A model generated the notes under the pieces. That model was given only the letters and a program-made list of their open reading frames with translations, was not told the DNA's origin and did not search any database. 44,265 nt of DNA from assembly GCA_017475035.1 (NCBI GenBank), contig JAFVGK010000053.1, forward strand, positions 1-44,265, given 5' to 3'. The position numbers were made by a program, and so were the translations under genes. Position 1 is the first letter of the stretch. The number at the start of each line of letters is the position of its first letter. Shown in pieces: positions 9,371 to 17,672 of this stretch. Origin of the DNA: Blautia sp. Its GTDB lineage: Bacteria > Bacillota > Clostridia > Lachnospirales > Lachnospiraceae.

Positions 9371-9470
9371 ATGGAGACTGATTTTGTCTTTGGCAGTTCA
9401 ACTGCCGAAGCAGCAGAATCGTCATCCGGAGACATTGAATCAATGTACAGAACTGCGTTATAGGAGGAGG
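9371..9470 (+). repeat. Family B hairpin element, copy B1, ending in the divIB ribosome site
   Basis: The first hairpin pairs 9380-9396 (GATTTTGTCTTTGGCAG) with 9402-9420 (CTGCCGAAGCAGCAGAATC). A second, perfect one is ACATTGA-A-TCAATGT at 9432-9446. A third small AAC-TGC-GTT precedes TAGGAGGAGG. The same order of three hairpins plus Shine-Dalgarno occurs at 14354, 26651 and 27553, with tail-only copies at 31161 and 41811. It fills the murD-divIB gap. Role unknown. Confidence 0.8.
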
Positions 9471-9480
9471 CGGGAGTACC

Positions 9481-10881
9481 ATGGATGATTGGGGAGGCAG
9501 ATGGGTACGGATCCTTGGCGGGTTTGTACTTGGGATATTTGTGGTGCTTTTGGTTTTGTTTTTCGCTTTTCCCGTGCAGACTGTGGAGGTTCTCGGTACA
9601 ACGAGATATACGCCGGAAGAGGTGAAAGAGCTTGTAATGACCGGCCCGGGCGCTGCGAATACTCTGCTGGCGCCGATTCTGCTGTCCAGGGACGAGATGA
9701 TTGAAGAGATGCCTTATATCGATTCCATATCTGTAGAACGGACATCGAGTACGGGACTGTCGATTAATGTGAAGGAAAAGAAAGCAATAGGCTGTGTCCC
9801 TTATCTGGATAGTTTCCTTTATTTTGACAGAAATGGTGTTTATGTGATCGGTGGAAAAACACGGGATGAGACCGTTCCGTATTTTTCAGGAGTCAAGATT
9901 AATCATGTCGTGCAGAATGAAAAGATGGATCTTACGAACAGCTCAATCGTACCCACGGCGGTGATTTTATCTACGATTTTTCAGAAAAATGAATTGCAGC
10001 CGGACGCTGTTGCCTTTGATGAGCAGGGGCAGATTCTGTTAGAATATGCGGATGTCACGGTAAATCTTGGTACGCAGCAGAATATTGAAAACAAGATGAA
10101 TCGTGCCATGGCGATTCTTCCGAAGATTAAAAATATGTCGGGTATCCTCCATCTGGAAGGAGTGACGGATACAGATCAGTTCATTACCTTCGAAAAAGTC
10201 AGGAAATTGACGCCTGAAGAAAAGGAAGCCTTAAAAAAAGCTCAGGAAGAAGCAGAAAAACAGAGAAAAGAGGCGGAAGAGAAAGCGGAAAATGAAGATT
10301 CCGAAGAAGAGGATACGGAAGACGTGACTGCAGATGAGGATGATTCCGAAGATGATAAGCCGGATGAAGATGAAAATGATGACGGCAAAAAGAAATCGAA
10401 CGGAAAGATCACGTTGGAATATCTGGATTCGGACGGCGATGGGTTTAATGATTTTACAGGAGATCCCATTACAGATCGTTCCTTGAATGATTTAGTCTAC
10501 CTCGATGAAGATGAAGACGGCTATAATGACTTTACAGGAGAGCCGATGCCCGGCACAGAAGAGTATGAGCGGGCTATGAAGGAAAAAGAAGAGGAAGAAG
10601 ACGAAAGCGATTCTGAGGAAGACGAGTACGAAGACGAGGAAGAATCAGAAGACGAAGAAGACTACGAGGAAGACGGGGAAGAATCAGATAACGAAGAAGA
10701 ATCGGATGAATCAGGCGGCACGCGGCGAAATCGTTCTTCGGATGACGAGGGTGAAGATGACTGGGAGGATGACACCGGGGAAGACGACATAGATGACTGG
10801 GAGTATGATTCCGAAGAAGACGATTGGGATGAAGATTCCGAGGAATACGAATATGACTATGACGATTGGAATGAATATTGA
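9481..10881 (+). CDS. ftsQ: DivIB/FtsQ-family divisome protein with acidic, calcium-loop-like tail
   Basis: DivIB/FtsQ is a bitopic protein that holds the FtsL/DivIC complex in the septum. Residues ~11-33 are the single membrane span. A POTRA domain follows (VQTVEVLGTTRYTPEEVKEL), then the beta domain to about residue 240. The C-terminal ~225 residues are not typical. A Lys/Glu coiled-coil-like stretch leads into two similar loops, DSDGDGFNDFTGDP and DEDEDGYNDFTGEP, separated by about 28 residues, and then into a nearly pure Asp/Glu/Ser/Tyr tail ending YDYDDWNEY. The loops resemble Asp-rich calcium-binding loops of EF-hand or thrombospondin type 3 repeats. The topology places this tail outside the membrane. 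The start has GGAGGAGG 10 bases upstream, supplied by repeat B1. Confidence 0.88.
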   Translation: MDDWGGRWVRILGGFVLGIFVVLLVLFFAFPVQTVEVLGTTRYTPEEVKELVMTGPGAANTLLAPILLSRDEMIEEMPYIDSISVERTSSTGLSINVKEKKAIGCVPYLDSFLYFDRNGVYVIGGKTRDETVPYFSGVKINHVVQNEKMDLTNSSIVPTAVILSTIFQKNELQPDAVAFDEQGQILLEYADVTVNLGTQQNIENKMNRAMAILPKIKNMSGILHLEGVTDTDQFITFEKVRKLTPEEKEALKKAQEEAEKQRKEAEEKAENEDSEEEDTEDVTADEDDSEDDKPDEDENDDGKKKSNGKITLEYLDSDGDGFNDFTGDPITDRSLNDLVYLDEDEDGYNDFTGEPMPGTEEYERAMKEKEEEEDESDSEEDEYEDEEESEDEEDYEEDGEESDNEEESDESGGTRRNRSSDDEGEDDWEDDTGEDDIDDWEYDSEEDDWDEDSEEYEYDYDDWNEY

Positions 10882-10950
10882 GATCATTTTGCATGACCTT
10901 TTGCCGCCTGAATGAGTATCCGGGATAAACCGGCTCCTGAAAAATTTTTG

Positions 10951-10979
10951 TTGCGAACTTTGTAAAAATATTATATCAT
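10951..10979 (+). promoter_or_regulatory. Candidate ftsZ promoter
   Basis: TTGCGA (10951-10956) and TATCAT (10974-10979) are 17 bp apart in an AT-rich patch. The 348-bp gap between divIB and ftsZ (10882-11229) otherwise shows no gene or strong hairpin. This suggests ftsZ can be transcribed independently of the upstream dcw genes. Confidence 0.5.
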
Positions 10980-11229
10980 AGGGTGTAATGAATCCGGCGG
11001 ATTCAGATGTGAGTGCTTTTTACAGAGACATCTCTTTGGAGGAGAAAATCTGATAAAAGAGTGACAGGATGGATCCTGAGCCGGAGGAGCAGAAAACTGA
11101 GGGATGAGATATCCTTGTGGCTGATTGCCATAGATCATTAAAGAAAAACATTCCAGCCTTGTGAATCAATCATATTATTCATTTAACGGGCAATTTAGTG
11201 GAACCAGAGAGACTAAAGGAGGAAACACA

Positions 11230-12399
11230 GTGTTAGAGATTATGTCAAACGAAGCCGATTCCTCTGCAAAGATCATCGTGATCGGCGTAGGTGGTGCCGG
11301 AAATAACGCAGTGAACAGGATGGTTGAGGAAGCCATCAGCGGAGTAGAGTTTGTCGGAGTGAATTCGGACAAGCAGGCTCTTGCCCTGTGCAAAGCTCCA
11401 ACAGTCATCCAGATCGGCGAAAAGATTACAAAAGGACTCGGTGCAGGAGCTGTACCGGAAGTAGGTCAGAAGGCAGCGGAAGAAAGTATCGAGGATATTA
11501 AGCAGGTGATGGAAGGGGCAGACATGGTCTTTGTCACATGCGGTATGGGAGGCGGCACCGGCACAGGGGCGGCTCCGGTTATTGCCGCGGCGGCAAAGGA
11601 GATGGGGATCCTTACGGTCGGCGTGGTGACAAAGCCCTTCCGTTTTGAGGCAAATACCCGCATGACAAATGCCCTTGAGGGGATCGATAAGCTGAAAAAG
11701 GTTGTTGATACTCTGGTTGTTATTCCGAACGACAAGCTTCTGGAGATTGTCGACCGCAGGACAACGATACCTGAGGCACTGAAAAAAGCTGATGAAGTAC
11801 TGCAGCAGGCGGTTCAGGGGATCACGGATCTGATTAATCTGCCGGCTCTGATTAATCTGGACTTCGCGGATGTTCAGACTGTCATGACAGACAAGGGTAT
11901 CGCTCATATCGGCATCGGTGAAGCAAAAGGTGATGATAAAGCGATGGAGGCCGTACAGCAGGCCGTATCTTCTCCGCTTCTGGAGACGACGATCAAAGGT
12001 GCGACCCACGTTATCATCAATATTTCCGGCGATATCTCTCTTATGGATGCAAACGATGCCGTAAGTTACGTACAGGAGCTTACTGGCCAGGAGGTCAATA
12101 TCATCTTTGGCGCTCTTTATGATGATTCCATAGCTGATTATGCCCGGATTACTGTAATAGCTACAGGTATTGTCGAGGGCAATGCTCCGGAGAATACCGG
12201 CGTTGGCGGAAAGAGACAAAATCAGTTTATCAGAAGCGGCCTTGGCAGCTTTATGACGCCTCCGCCGACAGGCAGCTATACCGTGCCTTCGCTTCATATC
12301 CCATCCGAACCACAGACGACGTTTACCCCGAAAACGCCGCAGAGCAATGTTCCGAGACGGGATATCCAGATTCCGGATTTCCTGAGGAATCGTTCATAA
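11230..12399 (+). CDS. ftsZ: Cell division GTPase FtsZ
   Basis: FtsZ polymerises with GTP into the Z-ring. The nucleotide motifs [13 protein letters not shown] and [16 protein letters not shown] are intact, as is the T7 loop [11 protein letters not shown]. The C-terminal peptide [10 protein letters not shown], which binds membrane tethers such as FtsA/SepF, ends the protein behind a Pro/Thr-rich linker. The frame is open back to 11161, but GTG 11230 is chosen because AAAGGAGGA lies six bases upstream and gives the usual N-terminus (389 aa). No ftsA is adjacent, as in many clostridia. Confidence 0.98.
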   Translation: MLEIMSNEADSSAKIIVIGVGGAGNNAVNRMVEEAISGVEFVGVNSDKQALALCKAPTVIQIGEKITKGLGAGAVPEVGQKAAEESIEDIKQVMEGADMVFVTCGMGGGTGTGAAPVIAAAAKEMGILTVGVVTKPFRFEANTRMTNALEGIDKLKKVVDTLVVIPNDKLLEIVDRRTTIPEALKKADEVLQQAVQGITDLINLPALINLDFADVQTVMTDKGIAHIGIGEAKGDDKAMEAVQQAVSSPLLETTIKGATHVIINISGDISLMDANDAVSYVQELTGQEVNIIFGALYDDSIADYARITVIATGIVEGNAPENTGVGGKRQNQFIRSGLGSFMTPPPTGSYTVPSLHIPSEPQTTFTPKTPQSNVPRRDIQIPDFLRNRS

Positions 12400-12441
12400 A
12401 AGCGGAAGAAATGGATTTCTTTTTAAAGAAACAGAGATAAA

Positions 12442-12474
12442 AAAGACAGAGGAATGAATCCTCTGTCTTTTTTT
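12442..12474 (+). terminator. Terminator after ftsZ (bidirectional)
   Basis: A perfect 12-bp stem, AAAGACAGAGGA (12442-12453) with TCCTCTGTCTTT (12459-12470), is followed by a T run. Read from the other strand it also has T residues, so it could serve the convergent phosphohexomutase gene. Confidence 0.92.
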
Positions 12475-12550
12475 ATCCGGGGACGCCTCAAGCAGATGCT
12501 GCCCGTCTATGACAGGTGTACTGCAGAGGACAGAAGGCGCGGATCCGCCT

Positions 12551-14116
12551 TCATTTTAATTTTAACCGCGTAAATTGTGCAAAGAAATCGTTCGTACAAT
12601 CAAGAATCGCCTGCACCCCGCCGTTTTGCTTTGCTTCGATATTGACCGGGATTTCCGGATCATGCAGGGACTGTCTGACAAGCATCCAGCCCTTGACGGA
12701 ACCGTTGTCAAAAGCGACACGCACTCCTTCATAATTCGGTTCTACCAAAGAGAGATTCTCATTCTGTCCGGCAAAAGCCCGGAATGCTTCGATGACGCTT
12801 GCGCCGTAGGAATGGAAATCACGTTCGTCACCCGGCTCATCCACGATCGCGTACCTTCGTTCCACTGCCTCGGCAGGCTCCGCAAAGCCCTCCAGGAGAG
12901 ACTCCAGCTGCAGACCCTTCTGGCGCATCCTGGCAAGCTGGCAGATGATCTTAATACCGATATATGCTCCGTCATCTGAGAAATAATTGTCCTTAAAAGC
13001 ACCATGACCGGAAGTCTCGATCGCAAGCTCACAATCCTGGCCGGCAGCATTCAGCTCAATGCCCTTATTGATCACGTTCTTATAGCCTCTCTTAAAGCGG
13101 AGATGCTTCATCTTCAATGTACCTTCCAGGAAATCAGCCAACTCATCCGAAGTGACGGAATCTGTCACGATCGTCGTGCCGGGATAATCCTCTGAGACAA
13201 TTTTTGCAAGCATGGCAATCAGACGGTTACGATTCACTTCCTTGCCGTCGGAGAGAACCACGGCGCCACGGTCACCGTCGCAGTCAAAGATTACGCCCAG
13301 ATCTGCATGCGCATCCAGAGTTGCCTTGCGGATTGCGTCCATGGCGACAGAATTTTCCGGATTCGGTACATGGACGGGGAAGGTTCCGTCGGGATTCAGG
13401 CAGATGCTGCCGGCGGTATCTGCGCCTAACGCCGCAAGGATCTTATCGGCAAAGAAACCGGCTGCGCCGTTTCCGGCGTCCAGAACGATGTGCAGTCCTG
13501 CGAGAGGCTGATCGTAATCCGGAGCCTGAACCTGTTTCTTTACGTAATCACACATATGACGGGAATACACATCCACAAGATCGAAATCCTGAACCTGACC
13601 GCCTGCTTCCTCTGGCAGAGCCGCTTTTACGATGGCCTCCGTATCTTCGGAACCATATTTTTCCGCAAGCTCTACGGCAAGCTTCAGGATCTCGGTGAGC
13701 TGGCTCTTTTCCAAAGCTCCTTCACGGGTGAAAAACTTCAATCCGTTGCGGGGATAGGGAAGATGGCTGGCAGTGATCATGATCGCTGCGTCGAAATTGC
13801 TTTCTTCATAAACTGTGGACTGAAACATGGATGGCGTGGATGAGAGATGACAGAGAAAAATCTGTGTCCCCGCAAGACCAATGAGGCAGCCGGCTTCCAT
13901 CATCTCAGCGGACAGCCGGCTGTCATGGCCGACCCCGATACGAAGCTCGTCTTTTGCTTTATTTGTTTTTCCGGAAAGCCAGGATGCAAACGCTCTGGTA
14001 ATAAACGCAACCATATCCTTTGTCAATGTTGCGGGAGCTTCTTCTGTTGCAATGGCAATCCCCCTGACGTCATTTCCATTCTGCAGACGGAAAAAAAGAT
14101 TTTCAAAATCGGACAT
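12551..14116 (-). CDS. Phosphomannomutase/phosphoglucomutase family enzyme
   Basis: Alpha-D-phosphohexomutases interconvert hexose 1- and 6-phosphates through a phosphoserine. The protein (521 aa) has the four-domain layout: N-terminal RG(I)A segment, the active-site loop MITASHLPYPRNGLKFF near residues 113-129, the metal-binding loop FDCDGDRGAV near 279, a sugar-binding ETSGHGAFKDNYF segment and a C-terminal phosphate-binding domain. The family usually has TASHNP; Leu replaces Asn here, while the catalytic Ser and the following NGLK are kept. GGAGGT lies 9 bases before the start on the minus strand. Substrate (mannose or glucose) cannot be decided from sequence. Confidence 0.88.
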   Translation of the reverse strand: MSDFENLFFRLQNGNDVRGIAIATEEAPATLTKDMVAFITRAFASWLSGKTNKAKDELRIGVGHDSRLSAEMMEAGCLIGLAGTQIFLCHLSSTPSMFQSTVYEESNFDAAIMITASHLPYPRNGLKFFTREGALEKSQLTEILKLAVELAEKYGSEDTEAIVKAALPEEAGGQVQDFDLVDVYSRHMCDYVKKQVQAPDYDQPLAGLHIVLDAGNGAAGFFADKILAALGADTAGSICLNPDGTFPVHVPNPENSVAMDAIRKATLDAHADLGVIFDCDGDRGAVVLSDGKEVNRNRLIAMLAKIVSEDYPGTTIVTDSVTSDELADFLEGTLKMKHLRFKRGYKNVINKGIELNAAGQDCELAIETSGHGAFKDNYFSDDGAYIGIKIICQLARMRQKGLQLESLLEGFAEPAEAVERRYAIVDEPGDERDFHSYGASVIEAFRAFAGQNENLSLVEPNYEGVRVAFDNGSVKGWMLVRQSLHDPEIPVNIEAKQNGGVQAILDCTNDFFAQFTRLKLK

Positions 14117-14202
14117 GATAATACCTCCATAGTATAGGTTATTTTCGCACAGCTCCTTAGTTCGAACTTTCTATCATTCCCTCGTTCCGGTTGAGAAAAT
14201 GA

Positions 14203-14247
14203 TTGTCTATGGAGAGATTATAACACTGACGAAGCAGTGTTGACAAT
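14203..14247 (-). promoter_or_regulatory. Nested hairpin upstream of the phosphohexomutase gene
   Basis: ATTGTC (14203-14208) pairs with GACAAT (14242-14247) and encloses AACACTG-ACGAAG-CAGTGTT (14222-14241), a perfect 7-bp stem. It lacks a T run on either side. It could be a leader hairpin for the minus-strand gene or a fragment of the dispersed repeats, whose CGAAGCAG string it shares. Confidence 0.4.
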
Positions 14248-14271
14248 AGGGAAGAAAAAGGCTTCTTATCC

Positions 14272-14300
14272 TGTACAAAAGTCAGATAAAATGTTATAAT
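14272..14300 (+). promoter_or_regulatory. Candidate promoter for the secreted beta-helix gene
   Basis: A perfect TATAAT (14295-14300) has TGTACA 17 bp upstream (14272-14277, four of six matches). It lies about 250 bp before the ATG, so the transcript would carry repeats B2 and C1 as its leader. Confidence 0.45.
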
Positions 14301-14353
14301 TATATCATTGTAGTATAAAAACGGTACTGCCAGAGCTTTTATGACGGATGAAA

Positions 14354-14450
14354 GGAGACTGATTTTGCTGCTTCGACAGCACACTTGCCGAAGCAACAAA
14401 AACGTCATTCGAAGATATGGAGTCATTATACAGAACTTCATTAAGGGAGA
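14354..14450 (+). repeat. Family B hairpin element, copy B2
   Basis: The first hairpin arms are 14361-14379 (GATTTTGCTGCTTCGACAG) and 14384-14403 (CTTGCCGAAGCAACAAAAAC). The middle palindrome is degraded; the tail reads AGAACTTCATTAAGGGAG instead of AACTGCGTTATAGGAGG. A one-base difference in the loop region relative to B1 and B4 shifts any reading frame. This copy is not next to a start codon; family C copy C1 lies between it and the gene. Confidence 0.7.
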
Positions 14451-14491
14451 CAGTTTTGTCCCGGAGCACGAAGCGCGACAGGCAGCAAAGA

Positions 14492-14538
14492 GTCATCGGG
14501 ACGGTATGCCGGTTAACAATCAGTATTGTAAGAGGAGG
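14492..14538 (+). repeat. Family C leader element, copy C1
   Basis: GTCATCGGGACGGTATG continues into CGG-TATG-CCG and ACAAT-CAGT-ATTGT hairpins and ends in AAGAGGAGG. The same order is found at 27513-27556. It provides the ribosome site of the beta-helix gene that starts at 14551. Confidence 0.65.
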
Positions 14539-14550
14539 AGATGAGCATTT

Positions 14551-17502
14551 ATGAACCGGGAGAAAAACAAAATAAAGTTGATATTTGTTTTATTCATTTG
14601 CTTTATTCTTGTGACGTCGACGATCGTATCCGGTCAGGATCAAGTGGAATTGTTCGATGATGGGGAAGCTGCAGAAAATTCTTATATTATTAACGAAGAA
14701 AATGTCGTTACACAGGATATCGATACGGAATCTGATCTTTTTTCTTCTGAATACGAAGAATCAGCGGAGGAAATACCGTCAGAATCCCTGTTTTCGGATA
14801 ATCCTGAAATGCCAGAACAGGAATCAAATGGCCTGGAAGAAGAGGATGATCTGTGGCAGCCTTCAGCAGCTTTGACAGATAATTCGGTAATAGCGGAAGG
14901 AGAGGATTTTACCGAAGCTTTTTCTTCAGGAGAAGGAAATCTGACTCAGGCTCCGGAAGATCTTTTTCAATCGGGTGATTCTGAAACGGAAGGGTCTTGG
15001 GTCCGGGATTTCCCTGACGCTGCGTTTTTGGCACATGATACCATTGATGATTATCCGATTTTAAAAACCGAAGGTGAACTGGATCCTGTCGGGGCGGCAG
15101 CTGGTGTTTTATTTGTGGAAAGCTTCGGAGCAAACGGTGCGGACAATAAGGACGATACGGCAGCGATCCAGAATGCCCTGGACAGGGCGATGGGAAATAA
15201 AAGCAGTATAACAGTCTGTATACGGAAAGGCGTTTACTATATCAATCAGACTTTGCGGATCTACCCGAATACCCATTTGATTCTGAGCGATCAGGCAAAA
15301 ATAGTCGGGAGAGGATTTACGGAGGATGGCTGCCTGCTTCGTGGAGCGCATGTGGCTGCGGATGGACATAAATGCACGGGGCTTACGGGATGCACGCATG
15401 GAGGTTATACGCAGATACAGAATACAGAGATCGAAGGCGGTATCTGGGACTGCGGGACTTCTAATGCCGCTTACATTACGAGTTCCATCATTCTGAAGCA
15501 TGGAACGAATCTTAGTATCCATCATCTGACATGTCAGAATGCGACCGGACATTTTATCAATTTAAGCGGCAGCAAAGATGTGATTGTATCAGACATAACA
15601 TGCAGAAATTCTCTTCCGCTTCGTTCCTCCGGGACGATTTCAACGAATACGGAAGCTATTCACCTCGATACAATCGATGGAAAGAATGAATCTGCGTTTC
15701 CGAATGATGGTACGATTCCGTATAATATTTACGTACAGAACAGCAGCTTCATCAATGTTTATGCGGGAATCGGAAATCATCATGCAGCCTCAGGAAACGC
15801 CGCCCAGGCAGAGCAGCCGCATGACCTGCATATTCAGAATTGCTTTTTCTCGGATATCATCGGTAATGCTGTAAATATGCGATATTTCTCTGACAGCTCC
15901 GTGACAGATTGCAAGGTGCAAAATGCTGTATACGGCGTTCGTGTTTCTGTAAACGCATCTGCAGATGTTTGCGGCAATCATTTTTCCGGAGAAGGCAAAT
16001 ACGCCGTTTTTGTTCATGATCAAAGTGAAGCGAGGATAGATCATAATACGTTTGACTGGTCAGGGAATATTGATCAGTCAGCGGCAGTTTGCGGAATGGA
16101 TGGATCTGACCTGGATATCACAGATAACATTATGCAAGGGAATGGTGGTACTGCCCGCGGGATATATATCTATCAGGACTGTAATGATCTCATGATCAGC
16201 GGGAATACTGTTTCCGGTTTTAATACCAATGGGATCCGGGTGTTGAATCTTAAAGGAAAGCTGAGTATAATAGATAATCAGATATCTGACATTGCGAAAG
16301 ACGGCATTCACGTAACCACATGCCCGGATGTTCTGATACAGGGGAATGATATTACAGGTGTGGGCAGATATCCTGTACTGATCGGCAAGAGCGGCGATAG
16401 ATCTGATGGCAGAATTATCGAGAATGTACTGATATCCGACGAGGATCTGCCCTCCCTTGTGTTTGAAGGAATCAATGGTTATTATGAAATAAGGAATAAC
16501 GTGTTTGGCTCAAAGGGATTTGTGATCCGTTCCGGCAGCCTGGATGTTTTGGATATTGATAATAGATATTTCGGACAGACTCCAAGTCCTGTACCCACCT
16601 CAACACCAACACCGACACCGGAAATAACCGCAACCCCGACGATAACGCCGACGCCGGAAATAACCGTAACCCCGACGACAACGCCGACGCCGGAAATAAC
16701 CGTAACCCCTGAGACAACCCCGACGCCGGAAATAACAGTAACCCCTGAAGTTACGCCGACGCCGGAAATAACAGTAACCCCTGAGGTTACGCCGACGCCG
16801 GAAATAACAGTAACCCCTGAAGTTACGCCGACGCCGGAAATAACAGTAACCCCTGAGGTTACGCCGACGCCGGAAATAACAGTAACCCCTGAGGTTACGC
16901 CGACGCCGGGAACAACCGTAACTCCTGAGGTTACGCCGACTCCGCAGATAACCTTAACGCCGAAGCCTACACAGATACCGGTTCATAGATCGGAGATTCC
17001 GTTAAAACCTGCGAAACCGACACCGGTGCCGGAGCCTGTTATTATTATGCCTCAACCGGCCATTACATTGTATTTAAACACGACCTGGAATACTCAGAAA
17101 ATTAACGCCCGTATCGAAAACGGAAAAGGACAGCTGGCGTATAAATCCGGTGCCCCAAAGATTGTGAAGGTCAACAAATACGGCAAAGTCACCGCTGTAA
17201 AAGCAGGCAGTGCCACCATTACAATCACATCTGTTGTGTATGGAAAGAATCTGAGAGAAAAATGTAAGGTCAAGGTTGTAGAACCTGTTGTTACGACTGA
17301 CTTGAAACTTATTCTGAGGGTTGGAAAAACCCGGCAGATCAGAACAAGAAATTATCCATTCGCGATAACCTATAAGGCATCAAATAAAAAAGTTACGGTT
17401 ACGAAAACAGGATTGATTACGGGTAAAAAAAGAGGAAAATCGGTCATTACTGTTTCCTGCAAAGGCTGCAAGGATGTAAAAATAACGGTTCAGGTATACT
17501 GA
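14551..17502 (+). CDS. Large secreted right-handed beta-helix protein with Thr-Pro linker and Ig-like C-terminus
   Basis: Residues 1-29 are a signal peptide (KIKLIFVLFICFILVTSTIVSG). An acidic, low-complexity segment runs to about residue 185. A pectate-lyase-3-type domain then begins (FGANGADNKDDTAAIQNAL) and extends as parallel beta-helix coils to about 680, with repeated N-x-(V/I)-x-(D/G)-N turns. Residues 687-806 are ten 12-residue Thr-Pro units. The C-terminus holds two Big2-like bacterial Ig modules (VVKVNKYGKVTAVKAGSATIT type). The layout suggests an extracellular polysaccharide-binding or -cleaving enzyme, for example on pectin or rhamnogalacturonan. Catalytic residues could not be placed with confidence. 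No LPXTG or SLH anchor is seen. The ribosome site comes from repeat C1. Confidence 0.8.
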   Translation: MNREKNKIKLIFVLFICFILVTSTIVSGQDQVELFDDGEAAENSYIINEENVVTQDIDTESDLFSSEYEESAEEIPSESLFSDNPEMPEQESNGLEEEDDLWQPSAALTDNSVIAEGEDFTEAFSSGEGNLTQAPEDLFQSGDSETEGSWVRDFPDAAFLAHDTIDDYPILKTEGELDPVGAAAGVLFVESFGANGADNKDDTAAIQNALDRAMGNKSSITVCIRKGVYYINQTLRIYPNTHLILSDQAKIVGRGFTEDGCLLRGAHVAADGHKCTGLTGCTHGGYTQIQNTEIEGGIWDCGTSNAAYITSSIILKHGTNLSIHHLTCQNATGHFINLSGSKDVIVSDITCRNSLPLRSSGTISTNTEAIHLDTIDGKNESAFPNDGTIPYNIYVQNSSFINVYAGIGNHHAASGNAAQAEQPHDLHIQNCFFSDIIGNAVNMRYFSDSSVTDCKVQNAVYGVRVSVNASADVCGNHFSGEGKYAVFVHDQSEARIDHNTFDWSGNIDQSAAVCGMDGSDLDITDNIMQGNGGTARGIYIYQDCNDLMISGNTVSGFNTNGIRVLNLKGKLSIIDNQISDIAKDGIHVTTCPDVLIQGNDITGVGRYPVLIGKSGDRSDGRIIENVLISDEDLPSLVFEGINGYYEIRNNVFGSKGFVIRSGSLDVLDIDNRYFGQTPSPVPTSTPTPTPEITATPTITPTPEITVTPTTTPTPEITVTPETTPTPEITVTPEVTPTPEITVTPEVTPTPEITVTPEVTPTPEITVTPEVTPTPEITVTPEVTPTPGTTVTPEVTPTPQITLTPKPTQIPVHRSEIPLKPAKPTPVPEPVIIMPQPAITLYLNTTWNTQKINARIENGKGQLAYKSGAPKIVKVNKYGKVTAVKAGSATITITSVVYGKNLREKCKVKVVEPVVTTDLKLILRVGKTRQIRTRNYPFAITYKASNKKVTVTKTGLITGKKRGKSVITVSCKGCKDVKITVQVY
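16609..16968 (+). repeat. Ten tandem 36-bp repeats encoding a Thr-Pro-Glu linker
   Basis: Each unit encodes TPTPEITVTPEV or a close variant. Units four to eight encode identical peptides and differ only at a few third positions, which indicates recent expansion. The unit is in frame, so this is protein linker and not a CRISPR array. Confidence 0.95.
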
Positions 17503-17509
17503 CCTGAAT

Positions 17510-17556
17510 CTATACCTTCATCACTGCAGTGCTTTCATTCAGCGATGAAGGTATAG
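17510..17556 (+). repeat. Perfect 13-bp hairpin behind the beta-helix gene
   Basis: Positions 17510-17522 pair perfectly with 17544-17556 (CTATACCTTCATC and its complement). The loop contains the short palindrome CACTGCAGTG. No T run follows, so a classical terminator is not supported; it may stabilise the 3' end. Confidence 0.6.
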
Positions 17557-17672
17557 AACGGTGTTTAAACAGTCTTTACCATCTGTCTTGTCTGAATCTT
17601 CCCGGGCTGCGTCGGCGAAAGAGGTCTGACAGGAATGTACCCGGGATCGATTCATAAAAAAGGAGATTCAAA

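Noticed and set aside
9360-9488. A 42-codon frame through repeat B1 whose peptide (with LPKQQNRHPETL) resembles the frame through B4
   Set aside because: Similarity follows from DNA similarity of the repeats. Copies B2, B3 and B6 break the frame by 1-2 base indels while hairpin pairing is kept, so a conserved small protein is unlikely.
14341-14544. A 67-codon frame through B2 and C1
   Set aside because: No ribosome site of its own, composed of repeat sequence, different frame from the other copies.
16609-16968. Regular 36-bp repeats suggestive of a CRISPR array
   Set aside because: No spacers; repeats are contiguous, in frame and encode a Thr-Pro linker. No cas genes in the window.
17510-17556. 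Hairpin behind the beta-helix gene as a rho-independent terminator
   Set aside because: Perfect stem but no T run on the plus side; kept only as a hairpin.
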